The translations under genes were made by a program, and so were the position numbers. DNA of 64,000 nucleotides from Caenorhabditis elegans. Lineage: Eukaryota; Nematoda; Chromadorea; Rhabditida; Rhabditidae. The stretch's first letter is position 1, and each line of letters starts with the position of its first letter. Under the pieces are notes generated by a model, which was not told where the DNA came from, made no database searches, and saw nothing but the letters and a program-made list of their open reading frames with translations. The stretch is taken from contig NC_003282.8 of NCBI RefSeq assembly GCF_000002985.6, forward strand, positions 8,928,001 through 8,992,000, written 5' to 3'. Positions 34,501 to 42,964 of the stretch are shown piece by piece.

Positions 34501-37083
34501 GCATCCGAAGTGAATACGTTTTTTGAGCATAGTGGTTCTATTATACCTCAATTTTGGATCTCAAACTTGTTTTTGAACATTCAAATGTAAGAAACATCAC
34601 ATTTTGACGGTTCTATAACATCTGGTCAGTTTTTAGAAAGGTTTCGAAAAAAAATGTTTTTCGATATTTTGAAAAAAAAATGCAAAGGGTCCCCCCTTAC
34701 AAAATTTTTTTGAAATTTATCCAAAAATTTTTTTTTTCGGAAACTTTTTAAAAACTGACAAGATGTTGTAGAATCGCCAAAATTTGATGTTTCTTTTATT
34801 TGAATGCTCTAAAACGGGTTTGAGATCTGAAGTTCAATTTTGTAGTTGATTCTTCTCCCTGAAAAAAATTGGTGATTGAGATAAATTTGTGTTGAGTGCA
34901 GCGAGTTTATGCTAGTATTTTCTTCTTCTTTTTCCGTTCATATCTCAACCAACAAATTTTTTGGCAACAAACGGTCAACTGCAAAATTGTTCTCTAAATT
35001 AAAATAAACAACTTTGTAGTTAATCACTTAATCATAAAAATTTTTTCCACGGAGATATAAACAGACCCTTTGAACTTTCTTTTCGAAAAAATCAAAAAAA
35101 TTTTTTTTCAAATATTATCAAATATTTATCAGTTATTGTAGAAATATGTCAATTTTGTTGGTTTTATGCATTTTCTTGACAAATTCGGTGCTCTCGATCA
35201 CTGAAACAGACTTTCCTTGGAGCTCTGAACAATAAAACCTCCTGTCTTAAAACGGTTGTATCAATTTCAAAAGACGATATATCAAAAAGTCACCAACTAC
35301 AACCTTTTTAAGCTTAAAGCAATAAACATTTTGATAGTTGTAATCATTTTTTCATCTCTATCGAGAACCGAGATAAAGTTGAGCACAGATCTAGAATATT
35401 TTGGCCATCTTTTGGGGCTCACATCTCGACAGTCACTAAAGATAACAAAAATATACCAACTGACAAAATGTTCTTTGTATTATTGTCAACAACTCTTTAG
35501 TTGACCACATTTCATTAATTCAAACGCCAACCAAGTTATAAGTCTCTGAACGTAAGACGGTTATATAACATCTTCTCTCAAAATTTATCTAGGGAATGCG
35601 TCTGTACATAGTGCTACTCACAATATTTCCATGTGAGTATTGCATAAAATATCTACAACAAAGAATCAAATACATATTCCCAGAAATCCTGTTTTTGGGT
35701 CATTAGGATGTAAATGTAAACATTAGAAGAAACATATGAGACGATATGATGTCGTAAAACAATAACGAGAGGAAGGTATTTACAACCTACAGACCCAAAA
35801 ACATCTCTTATATCTAGAATATATCTGAATTTTGTCTTGTTGTCATAGACATAACCATTCCCAATAAAATATAGACCAAAACGAACTATTTTTCCGAGAA
35901 TTGTAGACATTTGCCGTTATCGAAAACTAGCCCACTACAAAAATCAAATTAAAAATTTTTCCGAAAAAAATTATTTTCATCAATTTTTCCATTTCAGTGT
36001 TAACATTTCACAAGTCAACAACTTTAGTCATCATTCGCATATTATTCGCATGTTTCCGGTCCGTTCAGTTATCGCTCGCTTATTTTTCGCCTATCTGCGC
36101 ATAAAATTTGCAAGACAAAAATTTCACTCATCGCTCACCTATTCTTCGCCTGTGCGCGGCAGTAAACCTGTCGCTCGCTTATTATTCGTCTGTTAGCGGC
36201 CCTTCACCTATTTTTGACCTGTTATTCGCTTATGGCGGCTTACCTGTGTGGCCCAGTGGTTAGTGCGTATGACTGCAGAAATTTTGGTAGTTGGTTCAAT
36301 TCTACCAAGTGATAAATTTTTTTGTTTTTTGTGAGTAATCGGGATTCGAATAGAAATACTCGATTTTATACAAAATATGGGTACGTCTCCCCTAATATAA
36401 AGCCTCTTCAAACTTCAATCAATCAAAACTCAGCTTTAACTGATTCATCGGGTGCATCTGTTTTTGGTCAAACCGAACTCAAAAATTAAGAAGACTCCCA
36501 TTGACCTACTGAAATTTTCACAAACCCTCTAACAGGTTCGAGGCGAAGCCGTGAACCTACGCCCGGCAAGGGGACTCGCCTTACACCCCCTACAACTGGC
36601 GGGCCCGCAGGGCCCGCTAGTCTCTGAATTAAAAATTTCCAACTGACAAAGGATTTAGTATTTAATTTCATATAGTTAAACAATTTGGGAAATATTTGAT
36701 CTAAATATTTGATGAATAATCAAAGTTGTTCACTCAGGTGCAAGACTAATAGAAGAATACCGTTTTCTGGATGATCAGTTAAAAACGAAAAATTCAAAAT
36801 CAACTGGCCCTAATTTCAAACAAGTTTTTATAATTTACTTTATTTTAAATTTCAGAATCCTCACTACAACACATATTCAACTCCACTTATAATGACATCA
36901 GTGGAGACTGCCGAATCTACAGTAACCACAAGAACTGGATCAGATGATTATGCTCATCACAGAGATTCAATGCTCTCCGAACCATCAACAGGAACAACAA
37001 CTCGTCATTTAAAAGGACTTGGACCACAAGGTTCACTTGTTTTCGAAGATGATCCATCATCACTGACAAGCCTTCGAATGTAG
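28505..37083 (+). CDS. tpra-1: TPRA1/GPR175-like seven-transmembrane protein
   Basis: Exons are 28505-28725, 28976-29381, 29508-29755, 29799-29879, 29946-30138 and 36856-37083; 458 residues. A trans-splice acceptor (ATTTTCAG, ending 28488) sits 16 bases before the ATG. The N-terminal 75 residues carry possible N-glycosylation sites (NTSF, NVSF). Seven hydrophobic segments follow, among them DAVILVPNILFLLFLIL, LWIIIKFFYLTAEFCALTF and GFLFWVFSSAVLALVYFF. The C-terminal 110 residues are hydrophilic and rich in Ser, Thr, Tyr and Asp. This topology and the RYWDAVILVPN block match the TPRA40/GPR175 family, orphan seven-TM proteins; the worm member has been reported to act in early embryonic cell division (from memory). 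The last intron, 30139-36855, is 6.7 kb, roughly a hundred times the typical worm intron. The symbol is from memory (D1046.5). Confidence 0.88.
31330..31500. repeat. GC-rich degenerate repeat, copy 1
   Basis: GC-rich patch in AT-rich intron with recurring TCGCCTGT, TTCGCTTGT, TTAGCGGCCC and CGCCTATT words. The part at about 31440-31495 is a direct match to 36185-36225 (TGTTAGCGGCCC, CCTATTATTGACTTGT against CCTATTTTTGACCTGT). It appears to be a dispersed repeat with an internal periodicity of roughly 25-30 bases. Confidence 0.6.
32482..32950 (-). CDS. Candidate small nested gene on the opposite strand, unknown function
   Basis: On the minus strand an ATG at 32950 opens an exon to 32890 (donor G/GTAATATTTT). 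A second exon, 32826-32739, ends at a strong GTGAGTTTC donor, and a third, 32521-32482, follows AATTTCAG and ends in TGA. Phases agree and give 62 residues. The middle exon reads KKRRMPAPNRQKSTEFQQ followed by SSIDSYL. This combines a basic nuclear-signal-like stretch with QSSIDSYL, close to the PCNA-interacting peptide pattern QxxIxxYF. The weakness is that the intact frame needs a GAG acceptor at 32827-32829; the better TTTCAG nine bases upstream adds an in-frame TGA. A different frame of the last exon is open for 51 codons (32531-32376) with RRLRPGLQIDESMYIWDGAD. It may be a genuine small gene, a pseudogene or chance. Confidence 0.25.
33694..35573. repeat. 1.9-kb foldback (large inverted repeat) in the tpra-1 intron
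   Basis: The left arm from about 33694 matches the right arm ending about 35573 in reverse complement over roughly 0.9 kb per arm, with only scattered differences. Examples: GACTTATAACTTGGTTGGCG (left, 33719) against CGCCAACCAAGTTATAAGTC (right, 35525), and TTGTTGGTTGAGATATGAAC (34309) against GTTCATATCTCAACCAACAA (34937). Because of this symmetry the same 82-codon frame appears on the minus strand at 33761-34009 and the plus strand at 35256-35504; it is not a gene. The middle, near 34640-34740, is T/A-rich. It looks like a non-autonomous foldback transposon or an inverted duplication. Confidence 0.9.
35990..36240. repeat. GC-rich degenerate repeat, copy 2
   Basis: Recurring CGCTCGCTTATT, TTCGCCTGT, TGTTAGCGGCCC and CTCACCTATTCTTCGCCTGT words with an approximate 25-30 base period, matching copy 1 at 31330-31500 in the same orientation. 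It abuts the tRNA-like relic. Confidence 0.6.
36242..36315 (+). pseudogene. tRNA-like relic (A box and B box present)
   Basis: TGGCCCAGTGG at 36249-36259 fits the pol III A box (TRGYnnAnnGG) and GGTTCAATTC at 36293-36302 fits the B box (GGTTCGANTCC), 33 bases apart. A partial T stem (GTTGG with CTACC) can form, but the acceptor stem does not pair well and the anticodon arm is unclear. I therefore read it as a decayed tRNA or a tRNA-derived short repeat, not a working gene. Confidence 0.4.
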
Positions 37084-38195
37084 ATTTTTCCTTTTTCTTT
37101 TTCAATTTATTATGCGTTCACAGAAACTGGTATTTCTCTTTGAATGCACAATATTTTCCCCATTTCATGTACTTCATTTTCTACAATCAATCTTGATTTT
37201 CCATATTCCCCAAGTTTTTAATTTCCTCCCGGTCATTTCTCATTCTCACATCCTTTGGGTCTCATTACGAAAAAAACACCGATAATTGTCAAAAAGATTA
37301 TCACTTGGATCATATTGACTCCTCTCGTTCATTGTCTATTAATGTGACCGGTTACCTGTATTTGTACATAGAATAGGCACTTTCAACCAATCATTTGATT
37401 ACTTGTATTACTTTCAGATCACACAGCTTTTATCTTGTTTTTATTCAGGCTTTTCAAGTGGAAAAGTTCTCGAATTATTTTTATTTTATGTACGGTTTTA
37501 CGAACGTTTTGAATAAAATATTGTTGAAACGATGAAACAATTCAAGAGTAATTACCGAAATTGCATGCTTCATCTTGCCCGCGTATTTCTCCGATAAATG
37601 AGTAATTTCTTCATTTTTAAAAAGTTTAGGAAAAAAAATCCTAAACTTTTTAAAAATGAAGAAATTACTCATTTATCGGAGAAATACGCGGGCAAGATGA
37701 AGCATGTCTAATTTTTAATTTTTCATAAAGTTAGTACAAACGGTGAAAGTTAGTAATGAAAGTTAAAACTAATCTTTAAAAAATGCCCGTTTCCGACAAC
37801 TTTTATTGCTTACGAGTCCTCGTGGTAACGTTTGGGAATTCATCTCGCGCCCTTTTGGAATTTTGGAAAGTTTTCGGTCAACCCATTTCCTGAAGTAGAA
37901 ATAAACTACCTGGAAGCTCTCAATAAATTAATGTTCTGTTTTATGGGTTTTCTGGAGAAACAACGCCCCTTTTCTCCCATGAACATGGGAAATTAGCTAC
38001 AACCAATATAAATTATAAAAACTCCGTTCCCATTCAGACACAACATACCGTTAACAAAAATCCCGTGATCATCAATAATTTTCTAGATGTTTTAGATTTA
38101 AATTTAAAAAGATCACGTGGTTTAAACTTATTATGTATCAAGCGGAAGCCTCGTGGAAATTTAAAAAAATCAATTTTTTGAATCATTTCTATTCA
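37084..38195. other. Intergenic region between tpra-1 and the Lys-rich protein gene
   Basis: Holds the tpra-1 3' UTR; the first canonical AATAAA is at 37512-37517, which would give a 430-base UTR. A perfect hairpin follows at 37564-37706, then 490 bases of AT-rich sequence. A trans-splice acceptor (TTCTATTCAG) ending at 38196 begins the next gene. No other gene seen. Confidence 0.6.
37564..37706. repeat. Perfect 68-bp inverted repeat with a 7-base loop
   Basis: The arm 37564-37631 (starting CATGCTTCATCTTGCCCGCG) is the exact reverse complement of 37639-37706, checked base by base, separated only by seven A residues. Zero mismatches over 68 bases implies a very recent inverted duplication or gene conversion. 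If transcribed as readthrough from tpra-1 it would form a perfect dsRNA stem. Confidence 0.95.
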
Positions 38196-38210
38196 GAAGA
38201 CTCCCGCAAA

Positions 38211-39834
38211 ATGGACGAAAAGGGAAAAGCAAAAGTGAGTCAAGAATATTATGATGTGCTCTCCCATATTTAATATTTCCAGAGATTCGTGAGCAAATCT
38301 AGACAATCTAGGCATAAACATGGAAGTTCTGTAGTTGTGAGTTTAATTTGCACAAATAAAAATGTTCACAGTTTAAATAAACTTCGAAATATAGAAGTCG
38401 AAAGCAAAGTCAGTATCTCGAAAAATGAGAAGGACCAAACAACCAGTAGTGCAACCTGTAGTGCAAAAAGCTGCGGTATTATCCCCTCCAGATAAAAAAG
38501 AGAAAGAAAATAAAAAGGACGAAAAGAAAGATGAAAAAAAGGAAGAAAAAAAGGAAGAGAAAAAGGAAGAAAAAGGAGAAGGAGAAAAGAAAGACGAGAA
38601 AAAAGATTCGAGTGCGCCATTGAAGAAACTGTCAGAAGAGAAAAAGAAAAGTTCTCGAGCAAGAGGAAAAGAGAATATGGGTCCAGGATCAGATAGTGAT
38701 TTAGATGGAGATTTAGGAATGAAAAAGAGTAACAGTGAGTTACTCTATCGATTTTTAGTTTTCAATCTAATGATTTCAGTTGTACTACCAAATCAAAAGG
38801 GAAAGCCCCAGAAAGTATCAATCAAAACTCGTGACGTAGATCAGAAGGAAATGGAAAAACTTTTGAAAAAATTGAAAGAAAACAAATCTCAATCGATAAA
38901 AGCTACATCCCCTCTTGACGATAAATCCAAAATGTTTATGGATCGAATTGTTAAAAAGCCGTATCTTTCTAAATACACCACTAAAGAGAAACTGACTCTT
39001 TTAACTGATGATGGAACAGTTGATGACATATTCAAAGAATCAAAAGTTAAAAAAGACAACTCAGCAACAATTGTTCCTGTGGAAGACTCGTATGATTATG
39101 TGCCAAAATTGTCGGTTGTAGAGAAGATGTCGGATCAGAATATCTACATAAAGGGAGAGACTGATTATGTCCCATTTTGGGCAGCATATGTTGAACCAAA
39201 TGAAGATGATACCGTAAGTTATTTTTTGAGTGTGATGTTGCAAAAACCACATTTTTCTGAACAATTTGAGTACCGTGTGACTTCATAAAATAACTGGTGA
39301 AATTTTCAGAAAGACGTGGAACCGCCCATATCAGTTGGAAGTGATCATGTCGAATCATTTCATGAAGGGAAACTTACACTCAAAACTATCAAATCCGCGA
39401 AACTGGTGCTTGACGAATATCAGCCATCTTGTCTTTTCATGAAACTTGACGAAAAGTTCTTTCATCCACATCTCGTTTTTTCAAATACCGTTCGTTCACT
39501 TATTAATGTGCAAGGACCGGCTATGGAGAAATTGCAACCGATAAAATCTAGCTCAAAAAATGAAGATGACGAGGGAGAAAGGGAAGAGGCAACTCAATTA
39601 GAAGGAAATAATGTAACAATGGCCGAAAATATTTCTAGAATTTTTAGTTACGAGGTAGCCGATTTCATTCTCCTGGTATGAATCTATGTTTTATTTTTTC
39701 AGAGATCCCGTCCAATTCTTTCTGCTCGAGAAGCAAAAGAACGTAATCAGACATTGCATGTATCTTCTCCAAAATCGATTTCTCAAAAGCCACCAACAAC
39801 AAACGTCGAGATGGAAGATGAAGTATTCGATTGA
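38211..39834 (+). CDS. Lysine-rich nematode protein of unknown function
   Basis: Exons are 38211-38234, 38283-38336, 38395-38734, 38780-39213, 39310-39654 and 39703-39834; 442 residues. A trans-splice acceptor ends at 38196, 14 bases before the ATG. The first third is highly basic and low-complexity (KSRQSRHKHG, then long KKEEK runs). The middle has KPYLSKYTTKEKLTLLTDDG and DSYDYVPKLSVVEKMSDQN with alternating charged and aromatic residues. The last part repeats acidic patches (EDDEGEREEAT) and a PPTTN tail. No membrane segment, signal peptide or enzyme motif is visible. Intron 3 is only 45 bases and is itself open and in frame, so retaining it would add 15 residues without breaking the protein. 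I do not recognise a family; the charge pattern suggests a scaffold or cytoskeleton/chromatin-associated protein, which is a guess. Confidence 0.75.
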
Positions 39835-40367
39835 TTTCCATATTTTAGAACTGTTTTATTTATTTTCAAGATTAGTATCACTGATAAATCACTTTTAAAA
39901 ATACTTTGTTTTTTTTATTAGCACTGCCAAACCTGACTGAACAGTTCCAGTTCGTCCGGTTTTCTCTCAGATTTTGAAACGCAAATAAAAAAATTAAAAA
40001 AGGTTATCGGACGGAAATCGGACGTCTTGTGCGCTGAAATATGATAAGATATATCAATAAAATGCATGACTAATTGTTTTTAATTAAAATATTTTGGTAT
40101 ATGGATGAGTTAATTATTTTTGTTAAAGGTGCCTTTAAAAACACTATTTACAACTGTTCAAACCTGAAAAACACAATGAATACTTACTTTAGTCCGGTAC
40201 TCTGCATTGCCAAGGCAGTTTTGTCATGTGAAACCAGAATAAATTACTGACTTTGCACGGACATTTTGTTTAAAAACAGTTTTTGTTTTATTGGAATTTT
40301 TACTGTTTCGTTGAATTATATTTTAAAAAACACACATTTATAAATTGGAGGAGATAATATCTAGGAT
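39835..40367. other. Intergenic region before the SLC22-like gene
   Basis: AT-rich. A canonical AATAAA at 39984-39989 is the likely 3' end of the upstream gene. No exon-like sequence. No strong trans-splice acceptor precedes the next ATG; CTAGGATATG at 40361-40370 gives a weak CTAG acceptor. Confidence 0.5.
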
Positions 40368-42565
40368 ATGTCAGGTACGGATAATTTTTGTTTAATGTTT
40401 CACTATTTAGTTTAAACATTTTAATGTTATGGTAATTCTGTAACTTTTAGATTGTCTATATTTTAGGGTCATGGCGTTTGGATATTACTGTAATGGTGTT
40501 ATATCAAATAACACTAATCTTCTCAGCTCAGCTGATATTTGTAATTTTTCTAGACTTTATGCCTTCCACGTATTGTACAGATGGTAAGAATAGCTGATTT
40601 TAAAAATTTTAAATGAATTTTTCAGACAATTTTTGCTACAAACTACAAAGTAAATGCTTGATGGATTATGACCATAATGCTCAGAATTTATGTCCGGTCA
40701 ATATGACCGAGAATGCAGTTTGTTTGAAAAAAACTTTACTCATAAAAATCTAATTTTACAGAGCAAGTGCATTGCTGATCACAGTAGATTGTTTTTTCGA
40801 AGTGCACAATTTGAATATCAACAAGATTGTACAGGCCTAAATGGGTGATTTTCAATTTTCATTCAAATTCATCAAAATATATTTGGTTTCTGGTTGAGAT
40901 TTCAATTGTGAAAATCTGAAATCCTCTTTTTTGAATTAAAAAAAAACTTTAATTATAACAATTTTTAATGTATACATAGATTTTCTCTCTCCACCGCTAC
41001 ATTTATTGGAACTTTACTTGGAAACATTGCACTTGGATTCCTGGCAGATAAATATGGCCGTCGAACAATTTATCTATCATCTCTACTTTTTGGAATTCCA
41101 TGTGTTGTTCTGTCAGCTGCAATCACAAACATATATTCATTTTACATATTTCGTATTTTAATTGGAATTTCTGTGTCTGGAACGCTTACTGTTGGATGGA
41201 CGTATGCCACAGAAATGATATCACCTAATCGAAGATTAAGAATTTTGGCATTTTCCAATTGGGTAACTTATGTGATACTTTCAATAGAGTTTTCAATTTT
41301 CGCGCTATAAAAACAATTTTGACAATTTTTAAAGAAGTTAAACAATTAAAAATTTTTGGTGCTTCTCTACCTTTAAAAGACGTGTTTTAATCAGTGAAAA
41401 TTATTTCAATTGTAAATTATTTTAGCCAAACGCTCGAATGATTCAAGTTGGCCTTGCATACATATCTCAAGAATGGAAGACTGCAACTTATATTTGTGCA
41501 GCAGTTTCATGTTTATCTCTTCCAATCCTTATTTATCTCCCAGAAAGTCCAATTTGGTTGGATCAAAAACAAAAATACAAAAATGCATCAAAAGCCAGAA
41601 AACGTTTGCGAAAAATTGGAAAGTTTTATTCAAACGAACACAGTACTGTCGTAGCAAATAGAAAGTTCACGCCAACGAGAATTCTGAAAGATCCGAAGCT
41701 CCGAAACAGTTTCTTTATGATTATTTTTATGTAATTAACTTTGAATGATAGTAGGTAATATGTTTTTTCAGGTATTTCTATGTTGGGTTAGCAGTTTATA
41801 TCACAGATTTAAATGGAGCAGATATGACAAAAAACTTATATTTGGGACAGTTTTTGTCCGGTTTAGTACTCTCAATCGCTCAATTTGTAAGTTTATTTAA
41901 TCATTTATTCTTTATGATCCCATTTTTTCAGATAATTGGTATGACAGAGCCATATTTAACAGGATTAGGCCGCCGAGTTCTCTTTCTTATCGCTCAATTT
42001 ATTGCTATGCTGTGTTACATTTGTATTTTGATATGTCTTTATTTAAATTGGAAGGGCTCATTCTTATATCTTTCTGCCTATACATTAGCTTATGCTACTC
42101 AATCTCTTTGTCTGGAAGCTGCATATCTTTCTCTTGTGGAACTTATGCCAACTGATGTTAGAGCCACTGCAGGATCAACTGCCAACATTTGTATGAAAAT
42201 TGGAACTATTTTGGCAACCTTAACGGTAAATTAATTATATTCATTTCACGGAGATGTGAGCAGAAAAGTTTTAGAAGCCGTTGAAGTTTGCATATGAACC
42301 ATCACTATTCTTCATTAATTTGTCAATATGTACGATTGGAATGATTCTTGTGTTTTTCAAGTTAGAGGTATACAGTTTTAAATGTTCTAGAACTACAAAA
42401 AACTAAATAGTCGACTTCTTGAAAACTGTAAATAATACTTTTCAGGAATCACGAGAAGCTGATATGAAAATGATTGGACAAACGAATGATAACATAGCTT
42501 CAGCTCACAATGAAGAAGAAATGCCAAACCAGACAATACAATTAAAAAATTATTCAAATAATTAA
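40368..42565 (+). CDS. Organic cation/anion transporter-like protein (SLC22-like MFS)
   Basis: Exons are 40368-40374, 40467-40583, 40626-40717, 40762-40844, 40980-41262, 41426-41730, 41772-41886, 41932-42225, 42275-42367 and 42446-42565; 502 residues with consistent phases. The first exon codes only M-S and one base. After TM1 comes an extracellular loop of about 60 residues with several Cys and an NMT glycosylation site, as in SLC22 proteins but shorter. The major-facilitator signature GFLADKYGRRT follows TM2. YLPESPIWL after TM6 and the ELMPTDVRATAGS stretch in the second half are classic organic cation transporter motifs. It should be a plasma-membrane carrier of small organic ions; the substrate cannot be read from sequence. 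From memory this corresponds to C53B4.1. It converges on the next gene, with an AATAAA at 42865-42870 close to that gene's 3' end. Confidence 0.88.
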
Positions 42566-42964
42566 TTCTTTGACAGCGAAATTGAGTAATAGGCGAACTT
42601 TATTATAAGTCTTACACCCCCATAGCTCCATTTGCATGTCTCATCGCTGTCTTTAAGTTAAACTTTTTTTTTGAAAAAATCATTTCAATCATTCAAAATA
42701 CGTGTCAAGGCGTCTCTTCTTTTAAATATTTTAAAAGTCAACTAATTTGTGATAAACTCAAAGAGAATCGAGATATGAGCTGTCAAAGTAGATCAACTTG
42801 AAAAAAGAAGTTGGTGCATACCAGTTGTACTTTTTGTGAAGTTTACTACTAGTTAATATAAAAAAATAAAAATTGACATAGATTTATTAAAATTATCACA
42901 GTTCGAATCGATCACAGTTCAAGATCATTAAAATATTCTATTCGGTACTACACTCTAAACTCAA
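42566..42964. other. Convergent 3' region between the two transporter genes
   Basis: Four hundred bases shared by the 3' ends of a plus and a minus gene. AATAAA for the plus gene is at 42865-42870; its counterpart for the minus gene (TTTATT on the plus strand) is at 42883-42888. If both are used the two mRNAs could overlap by tens of bases. No exon seen. Confidence 0.55.

Larger units (their letters stand above)
30139..36855 (+). other. Giant last intron of tpra-1
   Basis: Donor GTAAGG at 30139 and acceptor AATTTCAG ending 36855 are good, and the flanking exons join in phase 0. The intron is repeat-rich. It holds T-rich sequence with several CCCC/GGGG blocks (30230-30960), a GC-rich degenerate repeat (31330-31500), a minus-strand coding-like segment (32482-32950), a 1.9-kb foldback (33694-35573), a second copy of the GC-rich repeat (35990-36240), a tRNA-like relic (36242-36315), and another GC-rich patch with GGCGGGCCCGCAGGGCCCGC near 36597-36616. 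No plus-strand exon was found inside. Confidence 0.8.

Noticed and set aside
33761-35504. Twin 82-codon frames on opposite strands with nearly the same protein
   Set aside because: They are one sequence read from both arms of the foldback; low-complexity Ile/Lys/Leu composition and no splice or start context.
37564-37706. Perfect hairpin as a microRNA precursor
   Set aside because: The stem is 68 bp with no mismatches; worm pre-miRNA stems are shorter and bulged. A recent inverted duplication is likelier.
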